Shown piece by piece: positions 25,146-33,113 of a DNA stretch of 35,667 nt. This stretch comes from Deltaproteobacteria bacterium (GTDB taxonomy: Bacteria; Bdellovibrionota_F; JAHFAK01). The notes beneath the pieces were generated by a model, which worked only from the letters and a program-made list of their open reading frames with translations, searched no databases and was not told the DNA's origin. How positions within the stretch are numbered: position 1 is the stretch's first letter; every line of letters starts with the position of its first letter. The stretch lies in the NCBI GenBank assembly GCA_023250585.1, contig JAHFAK010000009.1, positions 1 to 35,667 on the forward strand, read 5' to 3'. Both the position numbers and the translations under genes were made by a program.

Positions 25146-28100
25146 CTATTTCAGTTTCTGATTACATTGATCAGAAGGATAGTAGTAATCGTTTTCTTTC
25201 CCGCTGCTGGCTTCTGTTCGAGTAACGTTGATGGGATACTCCCAGTTACAAGTACACCAAGCGTCTCCTGGTTCGCCATTATCCCATATAACTCGTGCAT
25301 TTGCTTTTTGCAATTGGACGCCCGGATTCATAACAGAAAAGAAATTATCATGCTCAAGATCAATATGAATGTCATATTTTGCCGGAGATGAGCTGTCAGT
25401 CTGATAAGCGCAGGTTATTTTCCATTGCTTAAAATAATCGCAGGTTTTGTCGAGTTCTTCTGAAACACCAATATTTGCACGGTATAACTTTTCATTGATG
25501 TAAAGAAAAGCATTTATATTCCCACATTGAGGCTGACACCAATACATCGCATTGTCTGGAGTTCGTTCAACGTGAAGTTGTGTGCACATCATATTTCCGA
25601 CAAGATCTCTTGCCGAACCATCACTAACTTCAGGGTCATAGAGAGGGTCATAGAATATTTTTAAGCTATTTCCAAGATTTCCTTTTTGTTTATTACAGGT
25701 ATTCTCACATTGTTCTCTTCCTTCAACCGTTGAAGATCCAGAAGCCACCTTTGGAGCAGGAATAGGCCCAGGAATACTAACACTCCATTTTCCTAATAAT
25801 GGACAGCGCTGGCTTGCATATGTTTCGGTAGTAATCTGATTTGCATCATGATCAGCTGCCTCTGCTTGTTTCTTACAAGAAGACCACTTAAGTGATCCCA
25901 CTAAGGATTTATAAGCATTGTCATTAATAACTTTCGTTTTCCACATCATACGAAGTTTTTCTAGGGCAGCAGACGTACGGCACCCTGCTGCAGGCATAGC
26001 AGCCCAACCTTCATAATTAAACAATCCATAAGATAGGTCACAATAATAACTTTGTTCTTGCTGAGGATTTAAATACTTTGAAAAATCATTTTGTACATTA
26101 GAAAAACTTTCAGGAATAAGAAAACTTGTAAAATATTCTGCCGCATCCTCTCCCGATCCTCCGTTTAGTTTCCACATACAAGTACCATACTCGCTTATCC
26201 CGGGCCCATGTGCATTATTAGCTTCATTCCATGGCCCGTATACATAGGATCCAGCAGCATTCCATGCATATGGAATAAGTCTCGTATGAAAATGCCATCC
26301 ATGCCCAAATTCATGAATAACTGTATGCTCGGCCGGCCATAGCATTGTAAAGGTACAGGATGTTTCTTCTAAAAAGACACGCAGCTCTATAGTATCGGGA
26401 TACTTATACCATCCAGAGACTCCGCCAGCCATATCAGAAGTGAAGATAATGACTTGTACCCATTTATGTAAGACAGCTTTATCTAAATTTGTTCTAGAAT
26501 GATTCGTCATACTCAGATAAGCAGTATGAATAGTACAATAGGTGTAGGGATGAACCTCATATTGTTTATCAAGATTTTTTCTTAATAATTCTACACCCCA
26601 ATTCTTTTCCACGCATGCTTCTGTTTGAATCTGACAGCAATCTTCCATCCCCTCTTCTGCTTGCGCTTCCTTCTCCACAGGAAATGCTTTCATCCATTGA
26701 GACCATTTACTATTACGAGGTCCTTGTTCATTCATTGCAGTCTCTATCTCTGCATCACTGGCCTTGAACTCGAACACTTTATTGCCGTTTGTATCACTGA
26801 TATGGATTGTTTCTAATACTTTTGAATCCATAGCAGCAGGAATAAGAGCTGTACCGTATAAAGTAGAATCTGTTGGTATGGTTGTCGGTTGACAATTATC
26901 GGGAGAGTCACATTCTTGATACACTGGATCTATGGTCGCCGCAGCAAAAGATAGGTATGAGGTATACATCTCCTCTCCTTCAGCATCATAGCCATGGAGG
27001 ATGTAAGAACGATCAGTCAATGCTTTCGTATATTTATTTACCCATACCTTATAATCAGGATGTGAATGTTTAATAAAGTCTTCACACTGTATTTGTTCAT
27101 TTTCATCGAGTTTACAATCGAGCGAATACAATTCATTTGCTTCAATAAGCTCTATGCTATCATCGTCATTGTCACTGCTTTCTCCTTGATCTTGGGTACA
27201 AAGACTAACAATAGCGTTAAACTCTTCATCACAACCACTGAGGTTTATATCTTCTAAACTACTGAGGCTACATGTCACATTCTTAACATAGGTATCAACA
27301 CACGAATTTAGTTCTGCTTCTATAGCATTCATCGTTGCTTCATCAGTTGGACAATCATCGGGATATGACTCAGCACAACTCACCGTACAGCTTTGGATAG
27401 AAGCAGTCTTTACTGAATCGGGAAGTGCAAGATTACATTTCTCTATCGTCTTATTCCATAAATCCTCACAGAAATCCTGGCACATTTTTGATTCATTCGA
27501 AGTATCAGGTGTATCACAAACATCACCTATTCCATCATTATCAATATCAGATTGCTGTGGATTTCCTATGTCAGGACAATTATCTTTTGAGTCTTCTATT
27601 CCATCATTATCTGAATCCTTTGGCTTACTCGTATCTGTTCCGTCACATACATTTCCTAGACCATCACTATCTATATCCTGCTGATCTGCATTCGCCGTAT
27701 ATTTGCAGTTATCCTTCTCATTCTCGATTTCATCTCCATCGACATCATTATCACATTCATCACCGAGCCCATCTCCATCAATATCAGATTGACCATTGTT
27801 AGATACTTGAGGACAATTATCTTCGCTATCTTTCTTCCCATCTCCATCGGTATCTGGAATATTCACCTCAGCAGTATCACTTTCTTTCGTTTCTTCCTCT
27901 GTGGCTTGAGTATGAATACGTGCATCGTAGTCAGCTCTGTCCTTATCGTCATTAATGCCATCATTGTCATCATCAGGATCACAGGCATCACCTATTCCAT
28001 CCTTATCAAAATCATCCTGGCTATGATTCTCTACTGTAGGGCAATTATCCACTAAATCATATATTTCATCGCGATCATTATCATCGCAGGCATCACCGAT

Positions 28101-28442
28101 TCCATCTCCATCGCTATCTTTCTGATCCGCATTTACTATTGTTGGACAATTATCCTTACTATCATTTATTCCATCATTATCATCGTCCGGATCGCAGGTA
28201 TTTTTGATCCCATCATTATCGTTGTCTCCATCACTTTGAGAAGATACACATTCCTCAGAAACAACATTCCCTTCAGCCGTTACTTGCGCTTCTGTCTCTT
28301 TTTCGCTGTCTGAATCCCCACCTCCTCCACACGGAAACCCAAATGAAAAGATAATAACAATAAGACCTACGATAATAAAGATGAGCGCTATCGGAAGATT
28401 CTTTCGATGACTTAAAAGATATTTACGACAAAGTAATAGAAT
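25146..28442 (-). CDS. TSP3-repeat lipoprotein with a gluzincin-like zinc site, apparent ATT start
   Basis: 1,098 residues. From ATT 28442 the leader runs through a long hydrophobic helix to a lipobox-like GFPC (Cys38) and a Gly/Asp linker. Thrombospondin type 3 calcium-binding repeats follow at about 65-315 (DNDGIGDVCD, DSDGDGIGDACD and similar), then a cysteine-rich segment, then the domain shared with the neighbouring 183-residue protein (429-564). The C-terminal half carries HEFGH at 710-714 followed by GWHFH, and EDAAEYF at 765-771, the arrangement of a gluzincin metallopeptidase, with many cysteines. No ATG, GTG or TTG precedes the leader in frame, while AGGAGG lies seven bases before the ATT. 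GTG 28052 would start in the repeats and lose the leader. Likely a secreted surface peptidase; activity is inferred. Confidence 0.82.
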   Translation of the reverse strand: MLLLCRKYLLSHRKNLPIALIFIIVGLIVIIFSFGFPCGGGGDSDSEKETEAQVTAEGNVVSEECVSSQSDGDNDNDGIKNTCDPDDDNDGINDSKDNCPTIVNADQKDSDGDGIGDACDDNDRDEIYDLVDNCPTVENHSQDDFDKDGIGDACDPDDDNDGINDDKDRADYDARIHTQATEEETKESDTAEVNIPDTDGDGKKDSEDNCPQVSNNGQSDIDGDGLGDECDNDVDGDEIENEKDNCKYTANADQQDIDSDGLGNVCDGTDTSKPKDSDNDGIEDSKDNCPDIGNPQQSDIDNDGIGDVCDTPDTSNESKMCQDFCEDLWNKTIEKCNLALPDSVKTASIQSCTVSCAESYPDDCPTDEATMNAIEAELNSCVDTYVKNVTCSLSSLEDINLSGCDEEFNAIVSLCTQDQGESSDNDDDSIELIEANELYSLDCKLDENEQIQCEDFIKHSHPDYKVWVNKYTKALTDRSYILHGYDAEGEEMYTSYLSFAAATIDPVYQECDSPDNCQPTTIPTDSTLYGTALIPAAMDSKVLETIHISDTNGNKVFEFKASDAEIETAMNEQGPRNSKWSQWMKAFPVEKEAQAEEGMEDCCQIQTEACVEKNWGVELLRKNLDKQYEVHPYTYCTIHTAYLSMTNHSRTNLDKAVLHKWVQVIIFTSDMAGGVSGWYKYPDTIELRVFLEETSCTFTMLWPAEHTVIHEFGHGWHFHTRLIPYAWNAAGSYVYGPWNEANNAHGPGISEYGTCMWKLNGGSGEDAAEYFTSFLIPESFSNVQNDFSKYLNPQQEQSYYCDLSYGLFNYEGWAAMPAAGCRTSAALEKLRMMWKTKVINDNAYKSLVGSLKWSSCKKQAEAADHDANQITTETYASQRCPLLGKWSVSIPGPIPAPKVASGSSTVEGREQCENTCNKQKGNLGNSLKIFYDPLYDPEVSDGSARDLVGNMMCTQLHVERTPDNAMYWCQPQCGNINAFLYINEKLYRANIGVSEELDKTCDYFKQWKITCAYQTDSSSPAKYDIHIDLEHDNFFSVMNPGVQLQKANARVIWDNGEPGDAWCTCNWEYPINVTRTEASSGKENDYYYPSDQCNQKLK

Positions 28443-28701
28443 ATTCTCTCCTCCTCGTTTTATTCCCTATTTCTATTGTACATCATTTTTAGTGAAAATA
28501 CTAGCTTTTTACTGGAAGCTAAGATGTAACAGAAGCATGACACTGACTTATAAAGATGGATTTAAAAAAAGATGAATAATAACAAATAATTATATTTACT
28601 TAGAGAACTCATTCTCTCGTAATGATTTCTCTGGGAACCAACTCTTTGAAGGCTTAATTACAGTAGTTACTGACAGACACCTCTAATAACTATGTTTTTT
28701 T
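28443..28701. other. Intergenic region upstream of the TSP3 lipoprotein
   Basis: About 260 AT-rich bases. It holds the AGGAGG site for the ATT start (28451-28456), a possible TACAAT -10 on the minus strand around 28480, and a short inverted repeat (TAGCTT/GAAGCTA-like, 28502-28521). I see no gene or RNA in it. Confidence 0.5.
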
Positions 28702-28826
28702 GGGAACCTCTAAAAAGTCTTCAGATACGAGGCGTCCACACATGAACAACCGGAGCGTATATGCCAATACGTGAGGATTGCGAATGTGTGGACAACGAAG
28801 TAGATGGATACTTTTTAGAGGTTCCC
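28702..28826. repeat. Inverted repeat with 17-bp perfect arms and a nested stem
   Basis: GGGAACCTCTAAAAAGT (28702-28718) and its exact complement (28810-28826), with an inner stem GTCCACACAT/ATGTGTGGAC and a short CTTC/GAAG pair. It begins five bases after the RelE stop codon in the direction of transcription, so it may end that transcript. Unrelated in sequence to the other hairpins; no flanking direct repeat seen. Confidence 0.85.
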
Positions 28827-28831
28827 TTGTC

Positions 28832-29083
28832 TCATCTATACACATCTTTGCGATGCTCAACATACACAATATCCACATAATGAGAATCAAAGCGATATAT
28901 AATACGATACGGCCAAACTTTTAATGATCTTAATTTTTCTTTTCCAAAATCGCCTTTTAATTTTTTGCCTAAAAGCGGATCGCCAGTAATTTCAAGAATT
29001 GCTTCTTCCAATCGTTCTTTAGTTTTGGAATTAAATTTGAGCAGTGCCCTCGCTGCGACTTTAGAATATCGTATGGTCTTCAT
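28832..29083 (-). CDS. RelE/ParE-family toxin
   Basis: 83 residues with the compact RelE fold pattern: basic N-terminus KTIRYSKVAARALLKF, a helix KTKERLEEAILEI, then LKGDFGKEKLRSLKVWPYRIIYRF and the closing strand VDIVYVEHRKDVYR, whose arginine and histidine are typical of ribosome-dependent mRNA interferases. Whether it cleaves mRNA or targets gyrase like ParE is not settled by sequence. Its ATG overlaps the antitoxin stop by four bases. Confidence 0.9.
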   Translation of the reverse strand: MKTIRYSKVAARALLKFNSKTKERLEEAILEITGDPLLGKKLKGDFGKEKLRSLKVWPYRIIYRFDSHYVDIVYVEHRKDVYR

Positions 29084-29349
29084 GAACGCTTTTTAAAAAT
29101 TTCGCTATGGCTGACATGCTTACCCGATTTCAATTCTTTTAAACCCTTTTTAATTCCTTTAGCTGTCTTTTGATGTGCCATAATTTCTAAAGTTTCAGCC
29201 CATTCTTCAAATTCATCAGCACTCATTATAACAGCTGTTGCAGTCCCTTTTTTGGTTATAGTGAAAACTTGCCGTAACTTTGAAACTTTGTCTAAGATTT
29301 CAAAAAATATTGAACGTGCATTTGCCGCCGTTACTACACGTGTAGTCAT
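29080..29349 (-). CDS. Phd/YefM-family antitoxin
   Basis: 89 residues. The N-terminal DNA-binding Phd/YefM domain is seen in TTRVVTAANARSIFFEILDKV and TITKKGTATAVIMSADEFEEW; a basic C-terminal tail would wrap the toxin. Start ATG 29349 is five bases after AAGGAG; a longer frame from 29391 has no ribosome site. Overlaps the toxin start by ATGA. Such antitoxins usually repress their own operon, and the promoter would lie between 29349 and the mobile element that starts at 29416. Confidence 0.9.
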   Translation of the reverse strand: MTTRVVTAANARSIFFEILDKVSKLRQVFTITKKGTATAVIMSADEFEEWAETLEIMAHQKTAKGIKKGLKELKSGKHVSHSEIFKKRS

Positions 29350-29415
29350 ATGATCTCCTTTATCTATAATGTACATAATTACGTACATCAAGTCAAGACG
29401 AGTATTTACTCATAT

Positions 29416-29573
29416 GTAATGGCTCAGTTAATGGGAGAGTTAGGGGATAAGCATGTTCCCAAAAAGAATTTCTATCGACGTCGCTTCCATAATACTATTA
29501 AGAACGGGGTAAGCGCGCTCGATAGAAATTCTTTTTGGGAACATGCTTATCCCCTAATAACGGAGGGATTACT
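29416..29573 (+). mobile_element. Foldback MITE-like element, family 1, copy 3
   Basis: Arms 29440-29478 and 29519-29557 are exact 39-bp reverse complements around a 40-nt core (29479-29518) identical to that of copy 1. Ends GTAAT/ATTAC. Flanked by CTCATAT at 29409-29415 and 29574-29580, a perfect 7-bp direct repeat. About seven arm positions differ from copy 1, each matched in the opposite arm. Confidence 0.9.
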
Positions 29574-29589
29574 CTCATATTAAATACGT

Positions 29590-29618
29590 TTGACTGACTT
29601 TTGGTAACCGAATATAGT
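29590..29618 (+). promoter_or_regulatory. Sigma-70 type promoter giving a leaderless mRNA
   Basis: TTGACT (29590-29595), 17 nt, TATAGT (29613-29618): near consensus in both boxes and spacing. The expected transcription start (about 29625) is one or two bases before ATG 29627, and there is no Shine-Dalgarno site. Confidence 0.7.
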
Positions 29619-29626
29619 CAAACAAC

Positions 29627-31093
29627 ATGGATGTCTTTAAAAAAATATACGATTGCATCGTTATTGGCGACAATCTCGGGGGAATTGCACTTGCAACGCT
29701 TCTTGAAAAAAGAGGTGCCAATGTACTTCTTTTAATGAATAAAAATGACAACCATACGTTTTATTACAAAGACTATGAATTAGACATTGATACTCCTTTT
29801 ATTGCGGGTATTGAGCGTGGAGATTTTTTCAAAAAAATTCTTTGTGAAATCAATTATGATATCACTCATGAGTTCAATGATACAAACCCATTATATCAAT
29901 TCATAACACCCGATGTTCGGCTGAATCTGTTTACCGATTTAAAAATGCAGCGAGCTGAGTTTCGACGCGAATTTCATACCTCACTTGACCAGATTTTTAA
30001 AACACAAACGATAGCAAATGAAGTGAATAAAATTTATTGTCTTTTTCTTGAAGCCAATAGCAACATTCTTTGTACGCGAAATATTTTTAAAATTAAATAT
30101 CTCGAGCATAAACTCAAAAAATTACTCGTCGATTTCAAAGAAGTATTACATAAAGAATCTATTCCCGATCAGATGAGTAGCGAATTTTTTGTTCCTATGT
30201 CTAATGCTTTTACATATCTTGCTGACCAGACCGCTAATAATCTTCATTTTTATTCGAATGTATCGTGTAACTATAAAAAAATTACTGAGCGTTTTTTGAA
30301 TTTCTCCATGTTAAAAAACTTTTTTATTGATCACTTTAAAAATTTTCGTGGGGATATTGAAAATATCAATGAATTAGATGGATTCAATTTTAAAGGTACC
30401 TCCTTAAAAGGAATTACTTTAAATAAAGGGGCAAAAGAATTTTTTTGTCGGTATATAGTTTTCAATGGTTCATTTTCTGCTATTGCGAATAAATTGAATG
30501 GAGGGCTCTGGGTTAAAGGTCTTAAAAAAATACTTGCCAGCACTATTAATAAGAATTTCTTCTTCCGCGTTCATTATATTGTTGATCAGACTGTACTACC
30601 AGTTGGGCTGCACAAACGTGGAATTATTATTCCTGATGAAACCAAAAGGCCAATTCATTTTTGTATCACCAATAATACGCATACTCATCAAAAAGCGACG
30701 ATAACAGCTTCTATCGAAATGCCCTTAGACAAAAAATATACTGATGAAGATTACAAACAAGTAATGGCATATATGAGGCAGTCTATACAAAACCTTATCC
30801 CATTTTTTGAGGATTATATCGTTGATGAATTTCCTCGAGAAAATGTTTTTGAAACTGAAGAAAAAGAATTATTTAATAAATATCTCCGGTTTCTTTTAGC
30901 CAGCGATTATAATTACACGGTAGTCAATAAAAGAAATCCAATCTCTCTCTTACAAGGCAGATCAATTTCAACGCCGTTTAGTAATGTTTTCATTCAAGGA
31001 CGATCCATACTTCCCGGATTTGGCGCCACCGGTGAAATTATAGCAGCCCATACAATCGCGGATCATATTACAAATAAAGTGCGGTTTTATTAA
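29627..31093 (+). CDS. FAD-dependent oxidoreductase, phytoene-desaturase/amine-oxidase-like
   Basis: 488 residues. The N-terminal dinucleotide fold DCIVIGDNLGGIALATLLEK has G-x-x-x-G-G with Asp-Asn in place of the commoner Gly-Ala, followed by the second strand NVLLLM. The C-terminal FAD motif NVFIQGRSILPGFGATGEII and AAHTIADHI is typical of the phytoene dehydrogenase, carotenoid isomerase and protoporphyrinogen oxidase group. The middle 300 residues are divergent and I cannot assign a substrate. Monocistronic; appears to be translated from a leaderless transcript. Confidence 0.8.
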   Translation: MDVFKKIYDCIVIGDNLGGIALATLLEKRGANVLLLMNKNDNHTFYYKDYELDIDTPFIAGIERGDFFKKILCEINYDITHEFNDTNPLYQFITPDVRLNLFTDLKMQRAEFRREFHTSLDQIFKTQTIANEVNKIYCLFLEANSNILCTRNIFKIKYLEHKLKKLLVDFKEVLHKESIPDQMSSEFFVPMSNAFTYLADQTANNLHFYSNVSCNYKKITERFLNFSMLKNFFIDHFKNFRGDIENINELDGFNFKGTSLKGITLNKGAKEFFCRYIVFNGSFSAIANKLNGGLWVKGLKKILASTINKNFFFRVHYIVDQTVLPVGLHKRGIIIPDETKRPIHFCITNNTHTHQKATITASIEMPLDKKYTDEDYKQVMAYMRQSIQNLIPFFEDYIVDEFPRENVFETEEKELFNKYLRFLLASDYNYTVVNKRNPISLLQGRSISTPFSNVFIQGRSILPGFGATGEIIAAHTIADHITNKVRFY

Positions 31094-31112
31094 CTCTTCT
31101 TAGAAATTTTCC

Positions 31113-31141
31113 TTGCTATATACACATATTATACATATTAT
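31113..31141 (+). promoter_or_regulatory. Possible promoter giving a near-leaderless mRNA
   Basis: TTGCTA (31113-31118), 17 nt, TATTAT (31136-31141), ending nine bases before ATG 31151. The region is so AT-rich that other -10 boxes fit too. Confidence 0.4.
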
Positions 31142-31150
31142 ATCATTATA

Positions 31151-31390
31151 ATGCCAATTCTCTTTCGAATTAAAAATATTGTTTTCTATTTCTATAGCTC
31201 TGAACATCTTCCCATACATTTACATATAAGAGCTGGAGAGAAAAGAGCAAAAATAGAAGTTGAAACAGGTAAGGTAAATTATAATAAAGGATTTAATGCA
31301 AAAGATATTAAATTATTTCAAATGTTTATAAAAAAAGAACAACCATTTATTAAGGAGTCTTGGAATGAGTACTTTAAAACAACACGCTAG
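31151..31390 (+). CDS. DUF4160-family protein (candidate toxin component)
   Basis: 79 residues with the DUF4160 pattern: MPILFRIKNIVFYFYSSEH at the start, then PIHLHIRAGEKRAKIEVETG and a C-terminal helical part ending KESWNEYFKTTR. Genes of this family usually precede a DUF2442 gene in what are thought to be toxin-antitoxin pairs. Here the partner is instead a ribbon-helix-helix protein, whose start lies 26 bases inside this gene. No ribosome site precedes ATG. Confidence 0.85.
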   Translation: MPILFRIKNIVFYFYSSEHLPIHLHIRAGEKRAKIEVETGKVNYNKGFNAKDIKLFQMFIKKEQPFIKESWNEYFKTTR

Positions 31391-31613
31391 ACCGCTACTT
31401 CGAGAAGAAGATTTTAAAGATCATAATATCAAAGTTCGTGTAAATATTTATATCGATCTTGATATTATCAAAGCTTTAAAACAAGACGCTCACCAAAAAA
31501 AAATTGGTTATCAAACTTTACTTAATCAAAAATTACGAGAAGTAGTATTAGGCCAAGAAAATTTAGAAAACCGAGTTGTACGTATTGAAAAACATCTGAG
31601 GCTTGTTAAATAA
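31365..31613 (+). CDS. Ribbon-helix-helix (BrnA/CopG-like) antitoxin-type protein
   Basis: 82 residues. The core KVRVNIYIDLDIIKALKQDA-HQKKIGYQTLLNQKLRE matches the BrnA/CopG antitoxin DNA-binding domain: a strand, helix A, then the typical GYQTLLNQ turn. The C-terminus is a short charged helix. AAGGAG is seven bases upstream of ATG, within the preceding gene, so both are produced together. Probably represses the pair's promoter and neutralises the DUF4160 protein (inference). Confidence 0.83.
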   Translation: MSTLKQHARPLLREEDFKDHNIKVRVNIYIDLDIIKALKQDAHQKKIGYQTLLNQKLREVVLGQENLENRVVRIEKHLRLVK

Positions 31614-31663
31614 TCACTGGAACCTATACACAACGACATAAATAATTGCGTATACACGACGCC

Positions 31664-32971
31664 CTAACTCTTCTTAAAAATCACATGCAATGGCACACCA
31701 CTGAACTCGAATGATTTTCGTAATAAGTTTAGAATATATCGCTTATAGCTCTCGGTAATTAAATCCGGATAATTACTCATGATTTGAAAAATGGGCGGAT
31801 CAGCTTTAATTTGAGAAATATATTTCAGCTGTATATTTTTGCCTTGAATAGCTGGATGATGTTTGCGTCTCGTGATTGATTGAAGAAAGTCATTGAGAGC
31901 TGATGTCTTTAGCTTCTGTTTTCTATTCTCGGCTACTTTTTCAATTGCATCAAATATTTTATATACTCGTTGACCGGTCTCTGCCGAAATAAATAAAATC
32001 GGCGCATACTCAACAAAGGTATAGTTTTCTGCAATTTTATCACTGAATACTCGATACGTATTAGTTTCTCGCTCAACTAAATCCCACTTGTTAAAAAGTA
32101 TGATGAGCCCCTTCCCTGCCTGATCGATATAATGGAGTATTTTAGCATCTTCAGTGCTTGGCGTAGTTGATGAATCAAAAACAAAAAGTACAATCGATGC
32201 ATTATCAATAGCTTTTAAGGTCCGCACAGCGCTGTAGATGTCAATAGCTTCCTTTGTTTTTCCTCTCTTGCGTAACCCTGCAGTGTCAACAAGTTGATAC
32301 TGCTTTTTATTATACGTAAAAAAACTCGATGTTGAATCTCTTGTTGTTCCCGGCTTTTCATGCACAATGTGCCGCTCTTTTTTAATAATTTTATTTATAA
32401 GTGAAGATTTCCCAACATTTGGTTTCCCAATAAACGCAATCGGAGTTGCTTCTTTTATTTCTGCAACAGCTTTATTGCGTGGATAATCTTTGAAGATGGC
32501 TTCAAAGAGCTCATCGATATTCTTATTATGCTCTGCTGAAATGCTGTAAAATTCTTGAGTTCCTAAGGAAAAAAAATCACTTTCATGAATCTTATACTCT
32601 TTAACATCTATTTTATTAATGACAAAAAAAATCTTCTTATTATGTTTTTTAAGATACACCGCAATTTCTTGATCAAGAGGATGCAGGCCATTTTTGCCAT
32701 CTAGAAGGAATATAAGAATATCTGCCTCTTCAATTGCAAAACGTGTTTGATCAAAAACATTTTTTCGTATTTCGTCAGCTTCATGAAATACTATACCGCC
32801 CGTATCAATGACCGTAAATGCGATTTCATCGAAGGTGCCTTCTCCATATATTCTATCACGGGTAAGCCCGGGAAAATCATATACAATTGCTTGCTTCTCA
32901 CGAACGAATCTATTAAAGAGCGTTGATTTTCCTACATTCGGTCTTCCTACAATGGCAATTATTGGCTTCAT
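31664..32971 (-). CDS. der: Ribosome-assembly GTPase Der (EngA)
   Basis: Essential GTPase with two G domains, needed for 50S maturation. 435 residues. First domain: GRPNVGKST at 9-17, DTGG, NKID; second: GKPNVGKSS near 180, DTAG, NKWD; then a KH-like C-terminal domain from about 350. The start ATG 32971 has no Shine-Dalgarno site, and a family 2 foldback element ends about ten bases upstream. The other ribosome-linked GTPase gene, era, lies just upstream on the same strand, separated by two hairpin elements. Confidence 0.96.
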   Translation of the reverse strand: MKPIIAIVGRPNVGKSTLFNRFVREKQAIVYDFPGLTRDRIYGEGTFDEIAFTVIDTGGIVFHEADEIRKNVFDQTRFAIEEADILIFLLDGKNGLHPLDQEIAVYLKKHNKKIFFVINKIDVKEYKIHESDFFSLGTQEFYSISAEHNKNIDELFEAIFKDYPRNKAVAEIKEATPIAFIGKPNVGKSSLINKIIKKERHIVHEKPGTTRDSTSSFFTYNKKQYQLVDTAGLRKRGKTKEAIDIYSAVRTLKAIDNASIVLFVFDSSTTPSTEDAKILHYIDQAGKGLIILFNKWDLVERETNTYRVFSDKIAENYTFVEYAPILFISAETGQRVYKIFDAIEKVAENRKQKLKTSALNDFLQSITRRKHHPAIQGKNIQLKYISQIKADPPIFQIMSNYPDLITESYKRYILNLLRKSFEFSGVPLHVIFKKS

Positions 32972-32981
32972 ATAAACTATT

Positions 32982-33107
32982 GATACTAAGTTGCATTCAA
33001 ACGCTAACTGCGTTGGCTTCGTCGTCGGCTCCTCAACGTACTCATTACGTACGTTTGCGTCGCCTTCTCCTTGCCGACGTTTATCATTTTGAATGCAACT
33101 TAGTATG
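32982..33107 (+). mobile_element. Foldback MITE-like element, family 2, copy B
   Basis: 19-bp perfect arms, ATACTAAGTTGCATTCAAA (32983-33001) and complement (33088-33106). The inner GCTAACTGCGTTGGCTTCGT and TTATCATTTTGAATGC match the reverse complement of copy A, but the middle is longer and holds its own palindrome around ACGTAC. No clear direct repeat flanks it. It lies directly upstream of der. Confidence 0.75.
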
Positions 33108-33113
33108 AAAACC

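Noticed and set aside
28050-28052. GTG as start of the TSP3 lipoprotein
   Set aside because: It falls in the middle of the repeats and removes the leader and lipobox, which lie in the same uninterrupted frame.
27425-28055. Open frames on the plus strand through the TSP3 repeat region, rich in His, Tyr and Ser
   Set aside because: They are complements of the Asp/Gly-rich repeat coding sequence, with no ribosome site and no domain.
28620-28660. TCTGGGAACC near the 28702 inverted repeat as a third copy of its arm
   Set aside because: Only GGGAACC is shared; too short to support a repeat.
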